DNA of 64,000 bases from Persephonella sp. KM09-Lau-8 (GTDB lineage Bacteria; Aquificota; Aquificia; Aquificales; Hydrogenothermaceae): assembly GCF_000703085.1 (NCBI RefSeq), contig NZ_JNLL01000001.1:1240001-1304000 (forward strand), written 5' to 3'. Below the pieces are notes generated by a model. It had not been told where the DNA came from. It did no database searches and saw nothing but the letters and a program-made list of their open reading frames with translations. Positions 26,249 to 35,305 of the stretch are shown piece by piece (position 1 is the first letter of the stretch; every line of letters begins with the position of its first letter). The position numbers and the translations under genes are program-made.

Positions 26249-28195
26249 TCAATCTCCTAATCTGGCATTATTTATTCTAAGGGCATTTAGAACAACACTT
26301 ACAGAACTAAAAGACATTGCAACTCCTGCAATAACAGGCTTAAGAAGTATTCCTGCAGCAGGATATAAAATCCCTGCTGCAACAGGTATTCCAATAATGT
26401 TATAAATAAATGCCCAGAACAGATTTTGTTTTATAACATTCATACTAAATGAAGAAAGATTTATAGCTTTTAAAACTAAATTTAGCTCATTCTTTAAAAG
26501 CAGAATATCCCCTGTTTCTTTTGTTATATCAGTAGCCTGGACAACTGCTATTCCAACGTTTGAAGATGCCATGGCAGGAGCATCATTTATTCCGTCCCCG
26601 ATAAACATCACCTTTTCACCTTTTTGTTGCAGTTCCTTCACAATCCTGTATTTATCCTCAGGTTTTAGCTGGGCAAAGCATTCATCAAAACCAGCCTCGG
26701 CACATATTTTCTCTGCTACTTCTTTTTTATCTCCTGTCAGTAAAACCGTTTTTATCCCTCTTTCTTTTAATTTATTCAAAACAACCTTTGCCTCCGGTTT
26801 GAGGTTATCACTAAGATAAAAAGCAGCAACAAGTTTATCGTCAACAGCAATTAAAAGCTCTGTTTTTTCAGAGTTTTCTTCAATAACAAATCCGTGTTCC
26901 TCTAATAAAGTTTTATTTCCTGCTACAACTCTTTTTCCTTCAACTATAGCAATAATTCCTTTTCCAGCCATTGATTTAAAATTTTCAGGTTTTGCTTCAT
27001 ATTCAGGGATTTTTTTCAAAACAGCTTTTGCAACAGGATGGTTAGAGTTTTTCAAAGCAGGATAAGCATATTTTAAAAGCTGTTTATCAAATATTTTTTC
27101 TTCTATAACAGAGAGCTTTCCTTCTGTTATTGTTCCGGTTTTGTCAAAAACAGCAACGGTAATATCCTTAATCCCTTCAATAATTTCTGGATTTTTAATC
27201 AGTATTTTTTCTTTTGCTCCTTTACTAACTGCAACAACAATTGCAATCGGCGTGGCAATTCCAAGGGCACATGGACAGGCAATTATTAAAACGGAAACAG
27301 AGGACAAAAATGCTATATCAGGTTTATCCAGCAAATACCATACATCAAAAGTCAGAATAGAAATAATAAGAATAGCAGGGACAAAAACTGCAACAACTTT
27401 GTCAGCAAGTCTTCCAACAGGTGGTTTTTTTTCTTGTGCCTGTGATACCAGTTTTGCCAGTTGGGATATAAATGCATCTTTTCCTGTTTTTGTGGCTTTG
27501 ATTAAGATATAACCATCAACAAGAAGGCTTCCGCCTAAGACAGTATCACCTGCCTTTTTCAAAACAGGCAGGCTTTCTCCTGTAAGAATTGACTGGTCAA
27601 TCTCTCCGGAGCCCTCAATAACTACGCCATCAACAGGAATTCTTTCACCTGCCTTGACCACAACAATATCACCAACTACTATACTATCTGCAGGCACCTC
27701 TACCTCTTTCCCATCCACGATTATTAATGCTTTCTGGGGTTTTAGCTTGAGTAGTTTTCTCAAAAATCCTGTTGCCTTATTTCTGGAACGGCTTTCCAGA
27801 TATCGGCCAAGTAAGACAAATGTGATAATAGCAGCTGCACCACCAAAATAGGTAGACCTCATATTCTCAGGAAAAAGGAAAGGAAAAAATATAACAAAAA
27901 CTGAATAAAAATAAGCAGCAGAAGTCCCTATAACGACAAGCAGGTTCATATCAGCAATTCTGTTTTTCAGACCACCTATTGCAGACCTGTAAAACTCCCA
28001 ACCTGCCCCGAATTGAACAATAGAGGCAAATATCAGAGAAAGTATATTTTTCAGGTTTAAAAATTCATTAGACTGGATTAGAGGCTTCTCCAGAAAAGGT
28101 AGTTTTAAAAATTCAAATAAAAATACCAGGAGTGTAAAGATAAGAGCTATAAAAAATCTAATTTTAAGGCTTTTTTCTTCCTCTAACTTTTTTTT
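26249..28195 (-). CDS. copA: Copper P1B-type ATPase CopA, body reached by a -1 frame change
   Basis: A Cu(I)-exporting ATPase. Motifs are TGES (ILTGESLPV), the CPC membrane site (IACPCALGIATP), DKTGT phosphorylation site, HP (NSNHPVAKA), and GDGINDAPAM, ending in helices with FIYN and MSFSS. The first ATG, at 27949 (MNLLVVIG), would drop the first two helices, but the frame stays open upstream to 28195 and codes for FEFLKLPFLEK and FGAGWEFYRSAIGGLKNRIAD, standard CopA helices MA/MB and linker. There is no ATG, GTG or TTG in that stretch. The upstream HMA gene runs into it in the other frame across nine A residues, so expression of the full pump appears to need a -1 shift. A real disruptive mutation is the alternative. 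Confidence 0.85.
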   Translation of the reverse strand, partial: KKKLEEEKSLKIRFFIALIFTLLVFLFEFLKLPFLEKPLIQSNEFLNLKNILSLIFASIVQFGAGWEFYRSAIGGLKNRIADMNLLVVIGTSAAYFYSVFVIFFPFLFPENMRSTYFGGAAAIITFVLLGRYLESRSRNKATGFLRKLLKLKPQKALIIVDGKEVEVPADSIVVGDIVVVKAGERIPVDGVVIEGSGEIDQSILTGESLPVLKKAGDTVLGGSLLVDGYILIKATKTGKDAFISQLAKLVSQAQEKKPPVGRLADKVVAVFVPAILIISILTFDVWYLLDKPDIAFLSSVSVLIIACPCALGIATPIAIVVAVSKGAKEKILIKNPEIIEGIKDITVAVFDKTGTITEGKLSVIEEKIFDKQLLKYAYPALKNSNHPVAKAVLKKIPEYEAKPENFKSMAGKGIIAIVEGKRVVAGNKTLLEEHGFVIEENSEKTELLIAVDDKLVAAFYLSDNLKPEAKVVLNKLKERGIKTVLLTGDKKEVAEKICAEAGFDECFAQLKPEDKYRIVKELQQKGEKVMFIGDGINDAPAMASSNVGIAVVQATDITKETGDILLLKNELNLVLKAINLSSFSMNVIKQNLFWAFIYNIIGIPVAAGILYPAAGILLKPVIAGVAMSFSSVSVVLNALRINNARLGD

Positions 28196-28530
28196 TCAAA
28201 ATTTTCTAAATCTTCTGAGGCATCATAACCGAGCTCTTTTATCTTGGCTATTATCTGTTCTTTGGTTATTTTTGCAGGGTCGTATTCAAAAACACCCTTT
28301 GAGGTGGCAAGATTTACTGAGGCAGAAATTACTCCATCGGTGGCTTTTAAAGTTGCCTCTATGCCGGCAACACAACCGGCACAATGCATTCCTGATATGT
28401 TAAGTTCTACTGTTTCCGTTTTTCCTGTATTTTCTTTCTTTTTATTCTTATCATCTTTTCCACCGAAGAAAAACCAGCTTATACCACCTATCATTAACGC
28501 AGATACCGATAGAACAGCGAATTTATCCAA
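28183..28530 (-). CDS. Membrane-anchored HMA copper-binding protein (N-terminal part of copA)
   Basis: 115 aa in the zero frame. An N-terminal helix (VLSVSALMIGGISWFFF) and charged linker are followed by a complete heavy-metal-associated domain with GMHCAGCVAGIE (CxxC near residues 50-53) and KIKELGYDASEDL. Stop TAG lies immediately after the A9 run. TTG 28530 is 7 bases after AGGAGG. On its own it would be a CopZ-like, membrane-tethered copper chaperone; joined in frame it is the metal-binding N terminus of CopA. E. coli copA is known to make both a chaperone and a pump through -1 frameshifting, an established precedent. Confidence 0.88.
   Translation of the reverse strand: MDKFAVLSVSALMIGGISWFFFGGKDDKNKKKENTGKTETVELNISGMHCAGCVAGIEATLKATDGVISASVNLATSKGVFEYDPAKITKEQIIAKIKELGYDASEDLENFEKKS
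28188..28196 (-). other. A9 slippery run at the HMA/CopA frame junction
   Basis: The mRNA reads TTTTG-AAAAAAAAA-GTTAG. In the HMA frame the run leads to AGT TAG (stop at 28183). In the ATPase frame it reads AAA AAA AAG TTA GAG and stays open to 26249, while a TGA lies just upstream at 28196-28198. The two frames overlap only around this run. Adding one A (transcript slippage) or -1 ribosomal slippage joins them. Confidence 0.75.
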
Positions 28531-28646
28531 CTTTCTGCCTCCTGAATATGATACAGAATAATTTATTCCAAACTATGCGAAAAGTGAACTCTTTTATTAT
28601 AAAATGTTTAGGCCGAAAATATTAAAAAGCTCGGAGGTAAACCTAC

Positions 28647-29723
28647 CTGAAAGGATATAGAAGCTGGGCAGAAATCAGCAAAGACCGAGTTGAATATAAT
28701 CTAAAAACAATACATAACTATGTGAAAAAAGATATATTTGCTGTAGTAAAGGCAGATGCCTATGGGCATGGTGCAAAAAATATATCCAGAATTCTCCAGC
28801 AGTATCCATTCATAAAATATCTATGCGTTGCAACAGCAGAGGAAGGAAAAGAGCTAAGGCAGGCAGGCATAAAAAAAGATATTCTTGTTTTAGGTGGGAT
28901 TCTTCCTGATGAAATCAAATGCTTTAAAGATTATGACCTTGTCCCTGTAATCTCCGATTTTGACCAGCTTAAAATAGTCCAGAAACATAACCTATCCCGT
29001 ATCCATATAAAATTTGATACAGGAATGCATAGACTTGGGTTCTTACCGGAAGAAATAAGTAAAGTATTAAATAACCTGAACAGTTTAAGTGTAGAAGGAA
29101 TTTTATCCCATTTTCCCTCTGCAGATATTGACCCTGAACTTACACAAAAACAAATAATTCAGTTTCAAAAAATAGTTGAAACGGTAAAAAAAGTCGGAAT
29201 AGACCCCCAATATATACATCTGCAAAACAGTGCAGGACTTATGTATAAGTGTGATTATTGCAATGCCGTAAGGATAGGCATTTCCATATATGGAGAGAAA
29301 CCTGCCCCTGATTTTCCAATTCCTGTTAAAACAGTTATGTCTGTCAAATCTAAGGTAATTGCTATTAAAAATCTGAAAAAAGGTGAAACAGTGTCCTATG
29401 CAGGCACTTTCACAGCTCCAAAAGACATGAAAATAGCAATTGTTTCCTTTGGATATGCAGATGGTCTGCCACGGGATTTATCCAATAAAGGATACTTCCT
29501 GATTAATCATCAAAAAGCAAATATAGTAGGTAATGTAACGATGGATATGACTATAGTTGATGTCTCCCATATACCAGATATAAAAATCGGAGACACAGTA
29601 ACAGTTGTTGGCAAAGACAACGGAAATGAAATATATTTTGAGGATATAGCAAGGTTGTGCGGCACAATACCTTATGAGATAATGTGCAGAATATCAAAAA
29701 GGGTTAAAAGGGTTGTTATCTAA
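28647..29723 (+). CDS. alr: Alanine racemase with apparent CTG start
   Basis: A PLP enzyme making D-alanine for peptidoglycan. VVKADAYGHGAKN holds the PLP Lys, and VSYAGTF, FGYADGLPR and NVTMDMTIVD are the other active-site boxes. A GTG at 28722 would remove the conserved N terminus GYRSWAEISKDRVEYNL, which is present in frame from 28653. Between the in-frame TAA (28638) and 28722 there is no ATG, GTG or TTG. CTG 28647 lies 9 bases after GGAGG (28633-28637), so CTG initiation is the simplest reading. The protein is then 358 aa, normal for Alr. Its stop overlaps the regulator start (TAATG). Confidence 0.9.
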   Translation: MKGYRSWAEISKDRVEYNLKTIHNYVKKDIFAVVKADAYGHGAKNISRILQQYPFIKYLCVATAEEGKELRQAGIKKDILVLGGILPDEIKCFKDYDLVPVISDFDQLKIVQKHNLSRIHIKFDTGMHRLGFLPEEISKVLNNLNSLSVEGILSHFPSADIDPELTQKQIIQFQKIVETVKKVGIDPQYIHLQNSAGLMYKCDYCNAVRIGISIYGEKPAPDFPIPVKTVMSVKSKVIAIKNLKKGETVSYAGTFTAPKDMKIAIVSFGYADGLPRDLSNKGYFLINHQKANIVGNVTMDMTIVDVSHIPDIKIGDTVTVVGKDNGNEIYFEDIARLCGTIPYEIMCRISKRVKRVVI

Positions 29724-31084
29724 TGGAACATCAAAACTTTTCCATACTTGTTGTTGATGATGAGGAAAACATAACAAGTCTGTTAAAAGACATACTGGAA
29801 GACGAAGGGTTTAATGTTGATGTTGCATATTCCCTTCATTCTGCAAAGGAAAAACTAAGAGAAAGAGATTACGATATTGTTTTTCTTGATGTCTGGCTTC
29901 CTGACGGTGAAGGAACAGACCTTATACATTTCATAAAAGAAATAAATCCTATAACCAAAATTATTATGATTTCTGGCCATGCAAATATCCCAATTGCCGT
30001 AAAAGCCCTGAAAGAAGGAGCTTTTGATTTTCTTGAAAAGCCCATTTCAACAGACACAATCCTTGCAGTTTTAGAAAAAGCCATAAAAGAAATCAAAAAG
30101 GATTTAGAATACACATTCTTAAAACAGGAATTAACCAAAGATATAGAAATCATAGGAAACAGCCCACCTATCCAGAAATTAAAAAAACAGATTGAAAAAG
30201 TGGCACGAACAAATGCATGGGTGATGATTTTTGGCGAAAACGGAACAGGTAAAGAGCTTGTAGCCCGTTCCATTCATTTTCTAAGTGACAGGGCAAACAA
30301 ACCATTTGTTGATATTAACTGTGCTGCCCTACCAGATGACCTGATAGAAGCAGAGCTTTTTGGATATGAAAAAGGAGCATTTACCGGGGCAATGACAAGG
30401 AAACCAGGAAAACTGGAAATAGCAGACGGGGGAACACTATTTTTAGATGAAGTCACAGATATGAGCCTTGCAGCACAGGCAAAGTTATTAAGAGTTCTGG
30501 AAGAAAAGGAATTTACAAGACTTGGTAGTAATCAGAAAATAAAAGTGGATATTCGGGTTATCTCAGCCACAAATAAAGACCTTGAAAAAGAGATTGAAGA
30601 AGGACGGTTTCGTCAGGATTTAGCATTCAGACTGGCTGTTGTTCCAATTTACGTTCCACCTTTAAGGGAAAGGGGAGAAGATATAATCCTCCTTGCAGAG
30701 CATTTCCTTAAAAAATCATGTATAGAAAATAAAATTCCCACTGTAAAACTCTCAGAAGAAGTCAAAAAAGCTCTCCTCAAATATGACTGGCCGGGGAATG
30801 TCAGAGAGCTTAAAAATCTGATGGAAAGATTATGTATTTTTGCCTCAGGAGAAGAAATTACCCTTGAGGACTTACCACCGTATATTTTCAAAGGAAAATC
30901 CCCTGTTGGAAAGAAAAAAATAGAAATAAAACCCCTCAAAAAAGTAAGAGAAGAGGTAGAAAAAGAGGTCATAAAACTTGCCCTTGAGAAATACAACCGT
31001 AATCTTAAAGAAGTGGCAAAAGCCCTTGAGATAGACCTTTCCTCACTTTATAGAAAACTAAAACAGTATAATCTGGAGGAGTGA
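29723..31084 (+). CDS. NtrC-family sigma-54 response regulator
   Basis: 453 aa: receiver domain (residues 1-120, phospho-acceptor Asp in VFLDVWLPDG near 55, Lys in LEKPIS), an AAA+ sigma-54 activation domain (Walker A GENGTGKE near 175, GAFTGA loop present as GYEKGAFTGAM, DEVTD Walker B), and a C-terminal Fis-type helix-turn-helix (LKEVAKALEIDLSSLYRKLKQ). It activates sigma-54 promoters when phosphorylated. No histidine kinase is adjacent. ATG overlaps the alr stop by one base, and its own stop overlaps the tautomerase leader. Confidence 0.95.
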   Translation: MEHQNFSILVVDDEENITSLLKDILEDEGFNVDVAYSLHSAKEKLRERDYDIVFLDVWLPDGEGTDLIHFIKEINPITKIIMISGHANIPIAVKALKEGAFDFLEKPISTDTILAVLEKAIKEIKKDLEYTFLKQELTKDIEIIGNSPPIQKLKKQIEKVARTNAWVMIFGENGTGKELVARSIHFLSDRANKPFVDINCAALPDDLIEAELFGYEKGAFTGAMTRKPGKLEIADGGTLFLDEVTDMSLAAQAKLLRVLEEKEFTRLGSNQKIKVDIRVISATNKDLEKEIEEGRFRQDLAFRLAVVPIYVPPLRERGEDIILLAEHFLKKSCIENKIPTVKLSEEVKKALLKYDWPGNVRELKNLMERLCIFASGEEITLEDLPPYIFKGKSPVGKKKIEIKPLKKVREEVEKEVIKLALEKYNRNLKEVAKALEIDLSSLYRKLKQYNLEE

Positions 31085-31086
31085 AA

Positions 31087-31272
31087 ATGCCTTATGTAAA
31101 TGTAAAAGTAGCCGGAGAGCTAACAAGGGAGCAAAAACAAAAAATTGTTGAAGGTATTACAAAAGTTTTGGAAGAAGTTGCAAACAAACCTCCATCTGCA
31201 ACCTACGTGGTTATTGAAGAAGTTGATAGAGATAACTGGGGAAAAGGTGGGAAATTGTTATCAAACAAATAA
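31087..31272 (+). CDS. 4-oxalocrotonate tautomerase-family protein
   Basis: 61 aa. ATG 31087 puts Pro directly after Met (MPYVNVKVAG), the catalytic base of this superfamily; the GTG at 31081 would bury it. TREQKQKIVEGITKVLEEV and VVIEEVDRDNWGKGGKLL match the short tautomerase fold, which forms hexamers. The in vivo substrate is unknown. GGAGG lies inside the end of the ntrC-type gene. Ends at a terminator. Confidence 0.9.
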   Translation: MPYVNVKVAGELTREQKQKIVEGITKVLEEVANKPPSATYVVIEEVDRDNWGKGGKLLSNK

Positions 31273-31274
31273 AG

Positions 31275-31295
31275 AAAGGCGGCTAAGCCGCCTTT
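31275..31295. terminator. Bidirectional terminator GGCGGC-TAA-GCCGCC
   Basis: A perfect 6-base GC stem (31278-31292) is extended by AAA/TTT flanks. It lies between the convergent tautomerase gene and the beta-barrel gene and can act on both strands. Confidence 0.8.
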
Positions 31296-31300
31296 GATAT

Positions 31301-32068
31301 TTAGAATAAAATTCCTGCCTCTACAAAAGGCTGTTTTATCTTGATATCAGCAGAAACATCATCAATATCATCTATTTTGATTTTTTCGTATTTATATCCA
31401 ACACCTATAAATGGCTTTGCCATTATTGTTTGAACAGGTTTTATTCTAAGTTCACCTGTTATATCGTAGAAATGATGTCCATCATAGGCTATAGCATTTC
31501 CTTCCACGAGGATAGAGAAATAACCAACAGGTTTGAATTCAACAGAACCATGGAGCATTGGGATAGGAATTGTAAGGGATTTTGAATCTTCATCTCCGGT
31601 AGTTAAGTCTTTAACTTTTGCATAAAAATCAACAACTCTAATATTAAGCCCAAGTTCGGCATCTAAAACCTGAGTAAGATTTATAAATGGAAGATTGTAG
31701 AAAAGAACTGCATCATAGTGGTCTAAGCGAAGTTTAGAGTAAACCCTGTCATTTATTGTAATTGTGATATTACCGAATGTATAGTTATCCTTAACAGTTC
31801 CGGTTCCTTCAAATCTCATTTTTTCATACATAAATTTGATATTTGGAAGGATAGGAATAGGATGTTCTATTTTTGCCTTCAGGAAGAAAGAATTTTCATC
31901 ATCAAGTCCCAACTCATCCACATCAATATCACTTCCTTTATAGCTTCCTGAACCGTCAATACTTTGTTTGATATAACCGGCAGAAATTTCTCCATCTACC
32001 CCTGGGACAGCTATAGCTGAAGTGGCTGCAAAAATAGATGATAATGCGGCAAAAAACAGTTTTTTCAT
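31301..32068 (-). CDS. Outer-membrane beta-barrel protein (TIGR04219-like)
   Basis: 255 aa with a signal peptide (AATSAIA). EISAGYIKQSIDGSGSY and the DVDELGLDDENSFF segment, followed by alternating beta strands such as NIKFMYEKMRFEGTG and ending FVEAGILF with terminal Phe, fit an outer-membrane barrel and resemble the TIGR04219 group. The role is unknown; possibly a small porin. ATG follows GGAGGG. It is 11 bases after the inositol phosphate synthase gene. Confidence 0.8.
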   Translation of the reverse strand: MKKLFFAALSSIFAATSAIAVPGVDGEISAGYIKQSIDGSGSYKGSDIDVDELGLDDENSFFLKAKIEHPIPILPNIKFMYEKMRFEGTGTVKDNYTFGNITITINDRVYSKLRLDHYDAVLFYNLPFINLTQVLDAELGLNIRVVDFYAKVKDLTTGDEDSKSLTIPIPMLHGSVEFKPVGYFSILVEGNAIAYDGHHFYDITGELRIKPVQTIMAKPFIGVGYKYEKIKIDDIDDVSADIKIKQPFVEAGILF

Positions 32069-32079
32069 AATGACCCTCC

Positions 32080-33189
32080 TTATCTTTCTCTTATTCCTGC
32101 TATGAATTCTTCAACCATTTCTCTGGCCTGCCAGTCTTTATACTGGATAGGTGGATGTTTCATTGTGTATGCAGAAATAGAATATAAAGGTCCTCCTATC
32201 CCTCTATCCTGAGCAAGTTTTGCACATCTAATCGCATCTATAGCAACACCTGCACTGTTTGGAGAATCTTCAACGTCCAGTCTAAGTTCTATATGCATAG
32301 GAACATCTCCGAACAATCTTCCTTCCAGTCTGATAAATGCAACTTTTCTATCTTTTAGCCATGGAACATAGTCAGATGGTCCAATATGTATGTTCCTTGG
32401 GTCCATCCCATAAGGAATAAGAGATGAAACTGCCTCTGTTTTTGATTTTTTCTTTGTGGCAAGTCTGCTTCTTTCAAGCATGTTTAAAAAGTCAGTATTT
32501 CCACCGACGTTAAGCTGATAGGTTCTATCTATCTTCACTCCTCTGTCTAAAAGAAGCTGTGTTAAAACCCTATGGGTTATTGTGGCACCAACCTGTGATT
32601 TTATATCATCCCCAACAGCAGGAATACCTTCTGCTTCAAATCTCTTTGCCCATTTATCATCTGAAACAATAAAGGTTGGCATACAATTTATAAATGCCAC
32701 TCCTGCCTTTAAGCAGGCTTCTGCATAATACCTTGCTGCCTGTTCTGCTCCAACAGGCACATAATTTATAAGAACATCTGCTCCACTTTCTATAAGAACT
32801 TTAGCAACTGTATCTACACTATCCTCTTTAGCATCAGATAAAACAAATGCATTTTCAGGGGGATAGTTTTTCATATGTTCAGGAAATCCGTCTAAAACTT
32901 TTCCTTTTCTAACCTTTACACCTGTTTTTGGGATATCCCTCTGAAAAATAGCTGTGCAGTTTGGAGGATTAAATATAGCCTCTGATACATCATATCCAAC
33001 TTTTCTTTCATCAATATCCCATGCTGCAACAACTTCTATATCCCAGGGCTTATATCCCCCGATATCTTCATGCATAAGACCACTTGCTTCAATATTCTGT
33101 TTTTCCTTGTAGTAATAAATCCCCTGAATTAATGCACTGGCACAGTTTCCTACGCCAGCTATTGCTATTTTTATTTTTCTGTCTGGCAC
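32080..33189 (-). CDS. Myo-inositol-1-phosphate synthase
   Basis: NAD-dependent enzyme converting glucose 6-phosphate to inositol 1-phosphate. [17 protein letters not shown] is the NAD-binding loop; [23 protein letters not shown] and [14 protein letters not shown] are core motifs. 369 aa is the shorter prokaryotic form. GTG start lies 6 bases after AGGAGG. Product leads to inositol lipids or di-myo-inositol phosphate, a solute of hyperthermophiles including Aquificota; no DIP synthase is in the window. It lies 10 bases after serA in the same direction. Confidence 0.95.
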   Translation of the reverse strand: MPDRKIKIAIAGVGNCASALIQGIYYYKEKQNIEASGLMHEDIGGYKPWDIEVVAAWDIDERKVGYDVSEAIFNPPNCTAIFQRDIPKTGVKVRKGKVLDGFPEHMKNYPPENAFVLSDAKEDSVDTVAKVLIESGADVLINYVPVGAEQAARYYAEACLKAGVAFINCMPTFIVSDDKWAKRFEAEGIPAVGDDIKSQVGATITHRVLTQLLLDRGVKIDRTYQLNVGGNTDFLNMLERSRLATKKKSKTEAVSSLIPYGMDPRNIHIGPSDYVPWLKDRKVAFIRLEGRLFGDVPMHIELRLDVEDSPNSAGVAIDAIRCAKLAQDRGIGGPLYSISAYTMKHPPIQYKDWQAREMVEEFIAGIRER

Positions 33190-33199
33190 CTCTTTCCTC

Positions 33200-34789
33200 C
33201 TAAAGTATTATCTGTTTTGCTTTTAAAATTTCTGGAATATCAAGGATTTCTTCCAGAATTACATCTGTGATTTTTTCGTCAAGCTGAAGAGCTCCAAGGG
33301 CAACTTTACCTTTTTCAAGTCTTCCAAGCCTAAATCCTGCAATATTTATGTTATGTCTTGCAAGGATTTCTCCTATTTTTGCTATCACTCCGGGAACATC
33401 TTTATTTTCAAACATTAGAATTACACCTTCAGGATCTATATCTATCCAGTATCCATCAACCAGCATTATTTTTGGTATCTGATTATAAAATGCTGTTCCC
33501 CCAACTACATGCTCTTTTCCATTTTCTACAGCTGTTATTTTTATAAAGTCCTTAAATACAAGGCCTTCTTCTCTGGAGCTTTCAACAACATTTATTCCCC
33601 TTTCTTTAGCCAAAAATGGAGCATTAATAATATTTACAGGCCTATCTAATATAGGTTCTAAAAATCCTTTTAAAACATAAGCAGCAATAGGTTTAATATG
33701 TTCAGAGATAGAACCTCTAACTTCTATATTAAGCTCCTTAAAGTTTCCGCCTGCATACTGGGTAAGGAAACTGCCTAATTTTTCGGCAAGTTGCAGGAAT
33801 GCTTTTATCTTTTCAAAGCCTTCTGTTATGGTAAATGGTGCATTTACAGCAGCTTCAACAAACTGACCTTTAAGGGCAGCTATTACCTGCTGTGCTATTT
33901 TTATTGCAACCTTATCCTGAGACTCATAAGTGTTTGCTCCAATATGTGGAGACAGGCTTATATTTGGAAATTCAAAAAGTCTTCTTATTCTATCATCAGG
34001 CGGTTCTTTTCCAAAAACATCAAGTCCAATTCCGGCAAATTTACCTTTTTTCATATATTCATACATGGCGTCTTCATCAACTATGCCACCTCTGGCACAA
34101 TTAATGAAATAAACACCATCTTTCATAAGTTCAAATTCTTTTTCTCCTATCATTCCTTTGGTTTCTTCTGTGAGGGGACAGTGAAGAGAGATAATATCTG
34201 ACCTTTTTATGAGCTCATGAAGGGTGTCAACAAGCTCTACTCCTAGTCTGTCTCCTTTTTCTCTTGGAATATATGGGTCATAGGCTATTACTGTGGCTCC
34301 AGATGCTTTACATCTGATTGCTACCTGAGAACCAACATTACCAAGCCCAACAATTCCAACCACTTTTCCATCTAATTCTTCACCCATGAATCTTTTTCTA
34401 TCCCATTCACCTCTCATCATGGATTCATGGGCAAGATGGAGCTTTCTAAGAACAGCGTAAAGGTGAGCCATAGTAAGTTCAGCAGCTCCAACAGTGTTTG
34501 CCCCAGGAGTGTTTACTACTAATATTCCTCTTTTTGAACATGCATCAAGGTCAACATTATCTACACCGACACCTGCTCTACCAACAACTTTCAGTTTTTC
34601 TGCTCTTTCAAGGAGTTCTTCATTTACGGGGGTTCTACTTCTTGTGATTATTGCATCATAATCTTTGATTATTTCCAGAAGTTCTTCCCATCTGATTTCA
34701 GGTTGATAATCAAGGTCTATATCAGGGTCATTATTGAGGATATCTAATCCTTTACTGGATAAATGGTCAGTTACCAGAACTTTGAACAT
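33200..34789 (-). CDS. serA: D-3-phosphoglycerate dehydrogenase
   Basis: First enzyme of serine synthesis. [17 protein letters not shown] is the NAD-binding loop near residue 140; the catalytic Arg, Glu and His are in ARGGIVDE, and LSPHIGANT. About 529 aa is the long form with an intervening domain and a C-terminal ACT domain ([30 protein letters not shown]), which may give serine feedback. Start is ambiguous: ATG 34789 or TTG 34798, both behind AGGAGG; ATG gives the usual MFKVLVTD. Works with the aminotransferase and phosphatase near 22-23.7 kb (inferred). Confidence 0.95.
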   Translation of the reverse strand: MFKVLVTDHLSSKGLDILNNDPDIDLDYQPEIRWEELLEIIKDYDAIITRSRTPVNEELLERAEKLKVVGRAGVGVDNVDLDACSKRGILVVNTPGANTVGAAELTMAHLYAVLRKLHLAHESMMRGEWDRKRFMGEELDGKVVGIVGLGNVGSQVAIRCKASGATVIAYDPYIPREKGDRLGVELVDTLHELIKRSDIISLHCPLTEETKGMIGEKEFELMKDGVYFINCARGGIVDEDAMYEYMKKGKFAGIGLDVFGKEPPDDRIRRLFEFPNISLSPHIGANTYESQDKVAIKIAQQVIAALKGQFVEAAVNAPFTITEGFEKIKAFLQLAEKLGSFLTQYAGGNFKELNIEVRGSISEHIKPIAAYVLKGFLEPILDRPVNIINAPFLAKERGINVVESSREEGLVFKDFIKITAVENGKEHVVGGTAFYNQIPKIMLVDGYWIDIDPEGVILMFENKDVPGVIAKIGEILARHNINIAGFRLGRLEKGKVALGALQLDEKITDVILEEILDIPEILKAKQIIL

Positions 34790-34945
34790 TTTAAACAAAT
34801 TCCTCCTTTGAGAAAGTTATGAAATATTATTATATATTGAATATGGTAGAAAGTGTTAATATATCTGCTATTGAGATTTTGAGTTCAGACTGGCAAGAAC
34901 TTATGAAATTACTAAAATTAAGACAAAATCCTGAAAACTCTTTAC

Positions 34946-35305
34946 AAGAAAATCCCATATAGTTCAGACAAAACTGTGGTCAGGAGCTTCAGAACTAAAG
35001 ACCATAGATAGCTTTCAATCCCATATAGTTCAGATAAAACTTAAAGAAGGAGAATTATTTAACAAGAAGTATAGGGCAATCTTTCTATCCCATATAGTTC
35101 AGATAAAACAAAATGAAATAGACATAGAGAAAACAAACGAGTATACTTTCTATCCCATATAGTTCAGATAAAACTACTTGTCCTACCATATACGGAGAGG
35201 ATTGTGTCTTACTTTCTATCCCATATAGTTCAGATAAAACTTCTACTAAGCCCTTTGGTTCTATTTTTTCAAACCACTTTCTATCCCATATAGTTCAGAT
35301 AAAAC
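34946..35305 (-). CRISPR. CRISPR array 1: six 29-base repeats, five spacers
   Basis: Plus-strand repeat starts CTTTCTATCCCATATAG and ends TTCAGATAAAAC. Copies: 34946-34974 (degenerate 5' side), 35012-35040 (one change, CTTTCAATCCC), 35081-35109, 35146-35174, 35212-35240, 35277-35305. Spacers are 36-40 bases: 34975-35011, 35041-35080, 35110-35145, 35175-35211, 35241-35276. The reverse complement ends ATAGAAAG, like the ATTGAAAC/G crRNA 5' handle of type I-B and III systems, so the array is probably read from the minus strand with the leader at 35306 and rightward. The degenerate repeat then lies at the old, distal end, which agrees. No cas gene is in the window. Confidence 0.95.

Noticed and set aside
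26249-27949. A complete CopA starting at ATG 27949
   Set aside because: That start removes two conserved helices whose code is still present upstream in frame. The longer, frameshifted reading is preferred.
28722-29723. Alanine racemase starting at GTG 28722
   Set aside because: It would delete the conserved N-terminal segment that is clearly encoded upstream; GGAGG points to CTG 28647.
34843-34962. Short 39-codon frame (starting MVESVNISAIEIL) just before array 1
   Set aside because: It has no ribosome binding site and its stop lies inside the first, degenerate CRISPR repeat; probably chance or a gene remnant.
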